A stretch of DNA of 64,000 nucleotides from Antedon mediterranea (lineage: Eukaryota; Echinodermata; Crinoidea; Comatulida; Antedonidae): the NCBI RefSeq assembly GCF_964355755.1, contig NC_092670.1:11655201-11719200 (forward strand), given 5' to 3'. Both the position numbers and the translations under genes were made by a program. The notes beneath the pieces are model-generated. The model had not been told where the DNA came from, searched no databases, and saw only the letters and a list, made by a program, of their open reading frames with translations. Of this stretch, positions 21,166 through 31,398 are shown piece after piece (within the stretch, counting starts at the first letter, position 1; each line of letters opens with the position of its first letter).

Positions 21166-21539
21166 GTAATTCCAGAGAGGCGAATAAACAATTTGCTTTA
21201 GCCTTAATTTCAAGGTAATTCACAGATGTGCCTGCAATATACCGGTAGTATGCTGCGGGCGTCGTGCCGGTATCGTTACCGGCATATACCCATTCTCATC
21301 GGACTATCGTGCCGGAAATATAACTGGTAAATACCGGCTTTCTGTGAGAAAGGAGTCGGGCATATTCGGTCTATAAAAAGTCTCTGACAAAATAATTATT
21401 GAGGGCGTCCTTTATTGTTATTATTTTTGTCTAGCGATATATGGCGGCGAATTTTAAGTTACAGATTATTATCTTCCTTTATAGCATTATGCAAGTCATG
21501 CTATGTACAGTATATTGTGCATATATTACACATGTACAG

Positions 21540-21960
21540 CAATTAATTAGCCGTCAATTAAAAGTTGTAATAGTCTACACATATCTATCAACATCGTTAA
21601 AAAATATAAATTACTTTACACTATCACAGGTTCCATGACCAATACAGTATAGTTAAATATGATTTAACATGCAAGCGATACTTTAAAATAAAAAATAGTT
21701 TTAATAAAAGAAAAATAAATAAATAAACAATTAAATAAAAAAATAAAAACAATTTTTTATAGCTTAAACCAATCGATTTTGTCATGCAATTTAGAGAGTT
21801 TATTGCAGTGAATTAAGTTAAGTGAAGACACGAATACAAAATAGTTACTGTATTTATAACGTTTTATGAAGAAAATTAAAACATTATTAAATAAGTTCAT
21901 TTGGATCTCATGATAATATGTAATGTGAAAAAAGGTTACTTCTATATGATCCAATATAGT
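21540..21960 (+). repeat. Segment shared by intron 1 of copies A and B
   Basis: From AGTTGTAATAGTCTACACAT through CCAATCGATTTTGTCATGCA the sequence nearly matches 34965-35300 upstream of exon 2 of copy B. It marks the A/B duplication unit, which continues through exon 2 and exon 3. Confidence 0.7.
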
Positions 21961-22378
21961 GTCAATTGTTTGTAAGATGATATCGGTACTTACATTTCCA
22001 GAGAACTTGACGTTTCGCCTACTAACAGCAAGGCATAATCATAATTAGTGAATACGTTTTGGTGACGTAGCGGTGACGTTACGGTGACACGGTTGAAAGG
22101 AGCCATTGTGAAGTTTACCGCTTGGAGTTATCCAAGCGGGATGTGCGGGGGTCGGTCTCTTTACGTTTTAGAATGTTATCGTAAATGTGCGATATTTCAT
22201 AATGCTCCTTCATCTCTATTCATATTATTAGGGTGTAATCTTTTATATGTATCGCTTTTTTTATTTTTTCTTGTGTTCCATTCAGTTTCTTTTGCTAAGA
22301 CTTTGATGTTGTTCCAATTGGGTGTGTGACCAAGAGTCGCCATATGATCCGTGATAGCCGAGCTGTGAAACTTTTCTG

Positions 22379-22425
22379 ACGCCGACTTTCTGCTTGATCT
22401 GGTTGATCAAGCAGAAAGTCGGCGT
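22379..22425. repeat. Perfect 21-bp inverted repeat, 5-nt loop
   Basis: ACGCCGACTTTCTGCTTGAT plus C (22379-22399) is exactly complementary to 22405-22425, with loop TGGTT. It is absent from the otherwise similar intron of copy B, so it arrived or arose after the duplication. Confidence 0.7.
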
Positions 22426-22531
22426 TAGACCTATTTCAGTTATCACTACAATTTCACTTTTCCCTGCCTGCTACATCCGATTTCTAAACGTTTAAAAAAA
22501 AAACAATTAAACTACGTGTTCATTATTTCAG

Positions 22532-22636
22532 CTTATCTCTCCTTCAAGAAACCCACGCCATCTAAATAAGGTCATTCTAAAGAGGCAACTGATGGCAAAG
22601 ACGGTATTGAGGAAGGCTGCACGCACTCAGTCCACG
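22532..22636 (+). pseudogene. Copy A exon 2 with in-frame stop
   Basis: The start of the F-type lectin domain (AYLSFKKPT) is followed by CCATCTAAATAAGGTCATTC. The TAA at 22567-22569 replaces TCA found in copies B (35503-35607) and C (45282-45383). The acceptor (TTATTTCAG) and donor (GTAGGC) are intact. Confidence 0.85.
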
Positions 22637-23318
22637 GTAGGCTTAATAACATGTACATCTATTTATTTGAGAAAAGTTCAGTTTATTCGATGATCATCCC
22701 CAATTGATATTGCATTTTTAAAATATATATTTTTAGATAGTTTCTTACTGACACCTCCCCGAAGACACGGGGAATTGATGCGGATACCCGTGTCTGGAAA
22801 AGAGTTCGCTTACGGAGTGTCCACTTATACGAGAAGTTGGATAGAAGATCCACACTTTTTAACGAAGTGTGACCGAACCTCTCTTTTCTAGGTTATTATA
22901 TTAATATACTCAGAGAAGAGTTACCCTAATGTAATTTCATTCTTCCCTGATATATTTATATTCCATAAAAGGCTGTACTCGAAAACAACTCGATCTCTTC
23001 TGAAGTCTCGGTAGAAACAAACAATATCGAAGAGGCAAATAAACCTATCCCTGTACTAGAATGCATGATTAATAGATCTCTCTTTGCAATTTCTCCTTCT
23101 TCAACCACCCACTTATTCTGTCTTAACTCTGGTTCATATCACTTTACTTCCATTAAAAACAATCCGGATCGATCATTTCATTTCATTTTATTTGTTTACA
23201 GGAAGCACATCCCCAGGTGAATGGTTAAGAGTAGATTTGGAAAAAGAGTCTAACATAACAAGAGTGACAGTAATCAACCGCGTTGAATATGGAGTAAACG
23301 GAAGTAGGATTGTCTCTA

Positions 23319-23496
23319 AAGCTTGGTTCCCACTAGAACGTAACGCAAGGACGTAAACGCAACGCAAGCGAATTGACCAATCACAAGCTTATTCGCTTGT
23401 GATTGCTAACTGTCTATAACTTCGCCTGTCATTGGTTAAAACGCTTGCGTTGCGTTTACGTCCTTGCGTTACGTTCTAGTGGGAAGAACCAAGCTT
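23319..23496. mobile_element. MITE family M2, long-palindrome copy
   Basis: AAGCTTGGTTCCCACTAGAA at the left is mirrored on the right by TTCTAGTGGGAAGAACCAAG. The arms extend past GCAACGCAAGCG and total about 178 bp. It lies immediately after the damaged donor of copy A exon 3 and is absent from copy B. Confidence 0.75.
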
Positions 23497-23657
23497 TATG
23501 CTTGATTCCTCTGAGACGCAACGCAAGCACGTACGCGCAACAGAGTGAGTTTACCATTCACAAGCGATTGATTATTCGAACTGTCATTAATTTGTCATTG
23601 GTCCACGATCGCTTGAGTTTTCGTCCTTGTATTGCGTATCTAGTGGGAACCAAGCTT
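23497..23657. mobile_element. MITE family M2, second adjacent copy
   Basis: GAGACGCAACGCAAGCACGT at the left, GCGTATCTAGTGGGAACCAA at the right. The same element sits at the equivalent place in copy B (36290-36437), so it pre-dates the A/B duplication. Confidence 0.65.
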
Positions 23658-24491
23658 AATCACCGAAGTTTTAAGAATTGAATGATAAACCGAATTTAAT
23701 TAAAACATCATATGACCAGCAGGTGTTATGTAGTTTATCACATTCAAAAGAGAAGAGCACACTTGTGTTGCTCATGTGCCCAACATATTGTAATAACGTT
23801 CTCGATCTATAGCACGGTTAATTAATTGTCAACGCATCATATTGCGTTGGCAGGAATCACCTACATCGTAGTAGGTTACATTGCGTGCGAATTGCGCGGA
23901 AGATGAATTGAAACCTAAGTTTAATTTAATTTCATTGATAGATTAAAAATACACTGGGTACAATAAAAACATACAAACTTTATCTAAATTTATTGAAAAA
24001 TAACTCTATTTCGGGGAAAAATTGTTTAACCTAAATTCGTTTTTAATCGTTACTAATTCTCTAGCTAAACTCAATTGTTGAACAGGTTTACATTTGGTGG
24101 TTAAAATCTGTGAGTAAATCTATTGATTGACCAGTTGGTCTACCAACTATGATTCCAATATTTCTTGTTCGACTACTTATGAATGATATAGTGTTGTGTG
24201 TGTCGCTCCTCAACTCTAACTTTATCACAATAAATACAAACAATTGATTCTCTTTATTAGATTTGATTGATAACAGGCTCGAGGTCGCTGAAGTAAAAAC
24301 TAGTTCAGAGGAAGATATTGAAAGTGCAGAAAAATGTGGCGAAAGTGTTACTGATACTGAATCGAGTCCAATCATTGATTTTCTGTGCCAGAAAGGAACC
24401 AGAGGTCGATATGTGTTCATATGGAATCCTAGACATGAATATTTACATATTTGCGAGATGCGTGTATATAACGAATACCAACCTGAAATAA

Positions 24492-25288
24492 GTAGGTTTA
24501 AATGCGGTATTATATTTTTTAATTCACAAAATAATCCATATTTACAGGTAGTCGTTCACATGTAGGCTCAGGTTAAGTTTTATTTCAATTCATATCGTTT
24601 ATTTTGTCAGTACAGATAAACATATAAACAAAACATAGCAAAATCCGCGACGGTGTCAGGAATAAACAAAAGTAAACTGAATTGCTGGTACTACACATTT
24701 TCTCCGCCGTGACGGGTGACCAAAAAAACAATTAATTAGTCATATAAATATAAAAATACAAAGATATGCAATACAAAGATAACAAATAGGCCTATATAAA
24801 TATAATATATACAAAGTTAAAATGTAAAAAAGCAAAATTTGCACCAAGTGGTTGCGTTTTGGCAGTGAAGACTAAAAAGGTGTTGGAGTATATTATGGAT
24901 ACTGTTATCGGTGCAAACATGCATTTAAAGGTGCCTTTCATTTTAATATTCGATATTAGGTGTTTATTTTGTTTGTACTACGTCTGTACAACTAATGTTT
25001 GGATTGGCCTGTAATAGATTTATAGATTTATGACGTTGTACAACGTCGACAGTCGTTGTTTAAAAGTACGTGTAACAAAAAAAAAAAACGATTCAAAACC
25101 TAATAATATTATTTGGAACCACCTGATGAATTTATTTACTGCTTGATACATTTAAGCATTATATAATAATTTACCATTTATTAGTTTCTATCAATGGTAA
25201 AGCAATATGTCACACAATTTGCATCATCTTTATTATAAATGTGGAATTTAAATTATATTTTATGGAAGATGTAATGATAATCTTATAG
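24492..25288. other. Copy A intron 4
   Basis: Non-coding, AT-rich. An upstream exon-like open stretch to 24565 is intron read-through. No recognisable element. Confidence 0.5.
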
Positions 25289-25910
25289 ATGATGAATGCA
25301 GAGTTACTGAATCTGGTGAAGACTATCGAGGTATTGTGGCCATCACTAAGAACGGTCGAGTTTGTCAAGAATGGTCGTCAAATACTCCACACTCTCATCC
25401 TGTTATACAAGATCCAGATAAAGGAATTGGTGATCATAATCTGTGCAGGAACCCGGATGGCAAAGCAGGAGGACCGTGGTGTTATACCAACGATGTAGAT
25501 ATTGAATGGGAATATTGTGACGTTGGTGAAGTTAATGAATACTGTCCACTTGGTATGTTTCTACGATTCTTCAATTTTGCGTGTAATGGCACCTATATGA
25601 CACTACATGCTGGTGTGCTCTTTTAGGCCTAGCGGCAGCGACATTCTGTGTTGCACACCTTGTTAACCTCTGCTACTTCTACTCACTACGCCTGTAGTTT
25701 ACTGTAACAATTCATTTCCTTGCTACTGTTTGCTACAATCTCACTACAATTGCTACATCTGAAATGTGATGCTTTTCAATACTTGCTACTACCGCCACCA
25801 ATGCTATTATATTTACTGCTATACCACTATTAACTATTTCTATAATACATAAGTTCATGCATGCTATAATACACAAGTTCTCCAACATGAACGATTCTGT
25901 TGCTGGTGCC

Positions 25911-26010
25911 AATGACGAGCTTAGCTTGGTGGTTAACGTGCTTGTTATCAAATGTACAAGGTTCAATCTTGACCTACTGCCAGGGTTGTAACTCGACATG
26001 ACTCTTTCCA
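25911..26010 (+). repeat. tRNA-derived SINE in copy A intron 5
   Basis: Box A-like AGCTTGGTGGTTAACGTGC and box B-like AAGGTTCAATCTTGACC, followed by TACTGCCAGGGTTGTAACTC. The copy at the matching place in copy B (40172-40262) shows insertion before the duplication. Confidence 0.65.
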
Positions 26011-26859
26011 TTATACATTCCTAAACCTAAAATAAGATATAGCATATAAGTACGATGAATGTATCCATCCTTTACTGTGCGCGTTTAAATTAATGAAAAA
26101 AAAAGAATTAAGATCGTTTCTGAAACTACACTTTTCGCTTTTCAGATTCAGAAAATATTCCAAACCCTATAGGAATAGTAGCACTGAATTATACAGCGTT
26201 ACTATCATCAGACCAATACAGACCATTCAACAAAATACCAGGTTGTCCAACCACGGCGTTTACAACAGACGTCTTTACCAGCCAATCTTTCACTTTATGT
26301 TTTCACTTTTACTCTGACTACAACTCGGTCGGGGACATTGTACGTCTTGGTTACAATGATAACTACTTTACTATTACACAAACCGTGTCAGACAAGCAGT
26401 TTTATCATTCTGAGGTAACGGTTAACTACAAAGATGATGTACTGACTCGAGCTTTCGTCTTACAACAAAACGTCTGGACTTTCATTGGTGTGACTTTCGA
26501 TGGAAAGAACAAAAACATAAAACTCTGGAGGAATGGAGAAATTGCGAGTATTGGATATACGTCGTTCACGAATTTGGAATTTGAACATGAAGATATTGCA
26601 CTCAAGACGTTTAGTGAGTTTAGTAACACCAATTTAGCTATGGTGCAAGTCTACGATGAAGTGCTCAATGAAGTGGCAATGAAAGCGGCAAGAGATCTTC
26701 AGTTTAATAGTAAGTATAGGCCTATTTATAGTAATTGAAAGCTTTGGTTGCTGCATAAATTATCTTTGTGTAAATGCGCTATATAAATGATAATGTTAAT
26801 TTGCTATTCATTTAACCTCTTCATTAACCTAATTTAACCTCTATTAAAATAACCAATGT

Positions 26860-26975
26860 AGTGAAGCTGTAGTTTTAAGGTAAACATGCTTGCTATCCAA
26901 TTCCAAGGTTGAGGGTTCAATCCCGACCTAGTAACAAGGATGCACTCCTCCTATTCAACCCTCAAGCCTCATCAA
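26860..26975 (+). repeat. tRNA-derived SINE in copy A intron 6
   Basis: GTAGTGAAGCTGTAGTTTTA with AACATGCTTGC, then GAGGGTTCAATCCCGACC. Same family as 7575-7685 (reverse) and 25911-26010. Confidence 0.55.
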
Positions 26976-28309
26976 TTGAGTAATATTTTACTGTTGAATT
27001 TGTAATGAAGGAAAGACAAAGACTATGAGGATTTCTAATCTTTGTTGTATTTTTTTTTTAAAGAATTGAATTTTCGCCAACAAGATATATTTAGGAGAAT
27101 CGATGGAAACGAGCGTGTTCAAGGTCAAACAATTTCTGAGCACACTTGTCAGTCTATAATTAATTGCTCTCACTTGTGTCTTGGCAATGTTTTCTGCGAA
27201 GGCTTTTGGTATTACACAGACACATGCACATTGTTGGGATGTGTTCAAATCTCAACAGGAAAAGAAGAGGAAATACTTGGTACATACTACGCGATTATTT
27301 AAAAAAGATTATTATTATTCAAGGTATATTTATTCAATCAAAGAAATCATACAGGCAGCCAAAGGCTGAAATGAGTACAATTGTACAGATATAAAAACTT
27401 TAAAACTAATGTACATTATATAGTAATCAAACATTAAAAAACACGTAACATCTAGAAAAAACATTAAAAGCATAAAAAAGACAACTATGAAAATGTTGTA
27501 AAATTAGCATTCAACGCAAATACAAATTTAAGATTTTTAGAACAAAATCATGTTTATTGCAGCATTTTTCTGAAATGTACTAAGTTATAGTAGTATTATA
27601 TAATAATTAACAATGCTGCTTATTGTTTATTAATGTTGCAAAAAATGAATGGAATATTACAAATTTTAATAAATGTAAACTGTGAATTAAACTAGACTAA
27701 ACATAAACAGTATGCATACGGTAAACATAGGCCTAATAAATTAAGCCTATAGGTTTAGAGTACTAGTATTTTATGTTTTTTAACAATTATTCACATTTAT
27801 AAATAGAAACATTAACTAATTATGTATCGTTATTAATGATTGCGCTCTCTTGAATTACTGCGCATAACTTTTTTTGGTAAATTTAAATTGCCTGTAGGCT
27901 ATATTATGCTTATATATTTGCCGTTTCGTCTTTTAACTTTGCGAGTGGGTAGGGAATATTAGTGCAGCTTGGATCATAACAGTATAGTGTAAACTTTCGA
28001 ATAATGTGATCGAAAATGATTGTGATACGAATCGCCGTTAAAAATCTTAATCAAACAAGACAGTTGAGTTGAGAAATATCACAAACGGTATTGTAAAGCC
28101 AACCTGTTAATTACATTATATTACTCTATTTCTTCAAGCTGTATGTGTATTGAAAGTAGTCCACGTATGTTGTAAAGCAAGTATCATCTTTATATTAAGA
28201 CCAGTTTTAATGCACCCTTGTTTCCCGTTAGTTGTCCTTTCAATTGTAAATACGTTGTTGCACATTTTGACTCTGGTGCTTCATCTACACCCAATAGCCT
28301 GGATGCAGA

Positions 28310-29070
28310 ACAGTTAATATACACATTTGCGGGAAAAAAGTATAGGAAATTTTTTTTTTTGGTTTTTTCTGATAGAGTATACCATAATATAGAATGTCAG
28401 AAAAAAATCCCCATCTTGGGGAAAATTTTTTACGGCACTTTTAAATTTTGGCCTATATAACACACACAAATTCCTATTTTTAACACACACAAATACCTAT
28501 ATAGGGGATAGGGAAAATCAATTAACGGGTTTTGTTACTTGCAGTTGTGTTTAATGATTACAATTAGTATAGGCTTACTTTAATAACTACTTCTTATAGT
28601 AGTTGATGAATCAAGTCGATACGACCAGAATCCAATATGGTGTCCAATTTGGCGGGAAAAACAGGGTATTGCTAAACCCCGCAAACCCTCGCAAACCTCC
28701 AAAAAAACATAGAAAACCCCACCGAACCAGTATAAAAGTGATTGAATCATGTAGTGTACGACCCACTGGGTATATGAAATATTATATTTATACTGTTAAC
28801 TACTTATTTTGGGGATAAACATCATTTTTTGGTTAAAAATTAGCAATCATTTTTTTACCCCAAAAATAAGTAGTTAGCAGTAGAAATTTAATTTGTTTTT
28901 TACATGGACATACCCAGTGTGTTGTACACTACAACATTTTCCCAAGACCCTGGGATGGGGATTTTTTCTGACATTCTATATGGTATACTCTATCAGAAAA
29001 AAATTAAAACAATTTTCCTATACTTTTTTTCCGCAAAATTTGTACTGTACCCAGGCTACAACCCCAGTGT
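28310..29070. mobile_element. Foldback-type element with interrupted left arm
   Basis: The outer left arm 28321-28430 (CAGAAAAAAATCCCCATC near its inner end) pairs with 28940-29045. The inner left arm 28758-28825 (CTACTTATTTTGGGG) pairs with 28855-28932. About 300 bp in the left arm (28440-28735) has no partner. Ends resemble TAGCCTGG and its complement. No coding capacity. Confidence 0.6.
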
Positions 29071-29919
29071 AGCCTCGTTATGAGCTTCAACAGAATCAAT
29101 TCACCAAGTACCATTGCTTAGTATTATATGGAAAAGTCCAGTGTTGTAAATCACGTTGATCATGTGTTTTGTAAATCACGTTGGTCGTGAACGGAAAAGT
29201 CCACGTGATTTGTATTACGTTAAGGAACGACGTGAAGTTATTTTAATCTCTGTATAATGTCACTGATCATATCGTAATAAATTCTATAGTTATCCTGACT
29301 CCCTCACATTTAAAAATCATGCTATGCTCTTACAAACTCACTCAAACCTTCGCCTATACATCGTCTCCCTGTGCTTTGGTCTTCCCTTCGTTCCTCTCGT
29401 CTGTCCTTTCTTTTCTTTCTGTTTTCCTCAGGCAGTTAAAACAACATTTTACTGATTCTTAATTCGAATCCGGTGTGCTTTCTTTTTCCTCTTTTTCTGG
29501 TTTTAAAATGTTTTTAAATCAATGTTTTTGAACTGTATATTGATTTTAATTTTATGTAGTTAAGTTCTTCTGGGACCCCAGACATTTCATAATATGGTGA
29601 CTCTGTTGCTTTTGGTTTCCCAGGACATGATATCGAATAAATAAATGAAAATAAAATGAAATTACGTTGATCTTAAATAGAAAATCCAAGTGTGTTGTAA
29701 ATCACGTTGATCTTGATCGGAAAAATCCACGTGTTTTATAAATGGAAACAAACTCTTAGCCTCAGCCTTTTTTTGGTGTAATAGCATTCCCATACCCCAG
29801 TTGATCCAGACAAACAAATTAAACGTGGCAAAGAAAAGCGAGAGAAACTTAATAATGTGCTTGTGCTAACAAGTAAAATAAATACTATTCATCATAACTA
29901 TTACTTATTAATTCTAAAG

Positions 29920-30900
29920 CCTAGTCTATACTATACTTGCAAACTTAATCAAACATAATGTTGCCTAGTCTACAATGGCAAACCTTTGTTTGTTTGTCAA
30001 AAAAGAAAACCGTTTTTATGGTTTAGAGTTTAGACCAGACCAGTTGACAAACTGCAGAAGTCTAGTTTGCAAGCCCCGAGTTTGTAAACGAACATTTGGT
30101 AATGTTTGCTAGTGTAAACTAGGCTTTAGAATTAATACACCAAGAACAAATTTAGGTTTGTAAATTAAGTTTGCTAGTGTGGATTAATAGCTTTTAAGTT
30201 TCAAAAACAATTGGTCTAAACTACTTGTCTTCAAACTCGATGTTTACTAAGTGTAGACTATAGACCTATAACTGGTGGTCTACAGTAGCAAACTTGTCTT
30301 GATTAACTGGTTTGAAAAACAAATGTTCACTAAGTATGGACCGGGCCTAGGCTTAACCAGGTTTCTGTAGTTTCTGAATCAACTGGTCTACACTAGCAAA
30401 CTTGTCTTGCCAAACTCGTTTGAAAACGAATGTTTACTAAGACTTAGATCAAACGAGCTTGGCAAGACAAGTTTGGACTAGGCCTATAGGATTAACTCGT
30501 TCAAATCAGTAGGTTTTTAGAATTATGCATAAAAGTAGGCTAGAGTATATTTATGCGACATCTTTTACAATTGGTTGTTTGATCTAATAACTGAAACGTT
30601 TCATTACGATTAAATGTAGGCCTACATTCTGTAATAATAATTACAAACACGAGTCCATTCCTTTGTATATCGTATAGGGTTAACTCGTGCAAATCAGTAG
30701 GTTTTTGCAGTTTTCTGAAACAACTGTTCTACAGTAGCAAACTTGTCTTGTCAAACTCGTATGAAAACGAATTTTTACTAGGACTATGGACTAGGCCTTA
30801 GCTTAACTTGTGCAAACCAGGGTTCAGAAGCAGCAAAGTTTACCAAACTTTGAGTTTGCAAACTAAGTTTGCTATTGTGTATAGAAGGTTTTATTCACTA
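29920..30900. repeat. Cluster of palindromic short repeats
   Basis: The motif TCTACACTAGCAAACTTG, with TCTTG and CAAACTCG blocks, occurs repeatedly in both orientations. The clearest palindrome is 30383-30485, whose arms share AACTTGTCTTG and CAAGACAAGTT. This looks like nested copies of one MITE family distinct from M1 and M2. Confidence 0.55.
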
Positions 30901-31199
30901 TTATGTACTGTTTCTTGTTGTCCTTACTTTGATTTTACCATTAAAATATACAATGAAATATTGATTTTATGTGCATAATTGTTTGATTACAAGCACGACA
31001 GGCCTCCTACAGGCTCTACATTATTAAGCGATTAATTCATTTAGTCAAAGCTTTTATACATTTTGTATATTACGAATGCACATTGAACATTTCGAAGAAA
31101 GAATTGTATGCGCTTGCGTATTCTATTATATATACTTTTTAAGAGGTGAATTCAAGGCTGTTTTTGACTGTTATTTTAAATTCGAACATTGGTTAAGCA

Positions 31200-31398
31200 T
31201 TTTATCACGTCACAAGCAGTAGATGAAAATATGAATACGCATGCGCTTTAGTCAACGATTTCCAATTCGTGTGAATCTTGAAAAGATTTATAACTTTGCT
31301 TTTCATGGTTACTAATGTATAAACGGGTTAGTATTTCCATCGGGTGTTAAGAACAAGTATTTTATTTGTGATTCAACCAGCAACAAACAGACACCAAA
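31200..31398 (+). promoter_or_regulatory. Conserved upstream/5' UTR block of lectin-kringle copy B
   Basis: GTTAGTATTTCCATCGGGTG followed by AACAAGTATTTTATTTGTGA is nearly repeated upstream of copy C (43770-43820) and of the relic at 49590-49680. Further upstream, GATGAAAATATGAATACGC matches copy A. A palindromic CGCATGCGC sits at about 31239, and a CGCATGCGC also occurs upstream of copy A at about 16978, though not at the aligned position. Confidence 0.5.

Larger units (their letters stand above)
17131..27302 (+). pseudogene. Lectin-kringle copy A: secreted FTP-kringle-LamG-PAN protein, inactivated
   Basis: Seven exons align with copies B and C: 17131-17188 signal peptide (MKLVFVILVVLSILKLGES), 22532-22636 and 23202-23300 and 24261-24491 F-type lectin domain, 25289-25552 kringle with all six cysteines, 26146-26709 LamG-like domain, 27064-27302 cysteine-rich PAN-like tail. 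Two lesions are visible. Codon 32 is TAA (22567-22569) where B and C have TCA. The exon 3 donor reads GA where C has GT at the same alignment point and B has GTAAGT (23301). Remaining exons are open, with a 15-bp in-frame deletion in the LamG exon relative to B and C. The expected intact product would be about 519 aa. Intron 1 has grown by LINE insertions. The locus may be a pseudogene, or a null allele of a gene intact in other individuals. Confidence 0.8.
27303..31398. other. Spacer between lectin-kringle copies A and B
   Basis: No gene. Contains a foldback element at 28310-29070, a fragment with A-rich LINE-like tail ending near 29650, and a cluster of palindromic TCTACACTAGCAAACTTG repeats at 29920-30900. 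The last 200 bp carry the promoter block shared with copy A. Confidence 0.5.

Noticed and set aside
22084-22329. Plus-strand 81-codon ORF in copy A intron 1
   Set aside because: No recognisable domain, no counterpart in copy B, low-complexity hydrophobic end.
24088-24420. Minus-strand 110-codon ORF over a lectin exon
   Set aside because: Antisense shadow of exon 4 of copy A; the same shadow occurs over copy C at 46614-46886.
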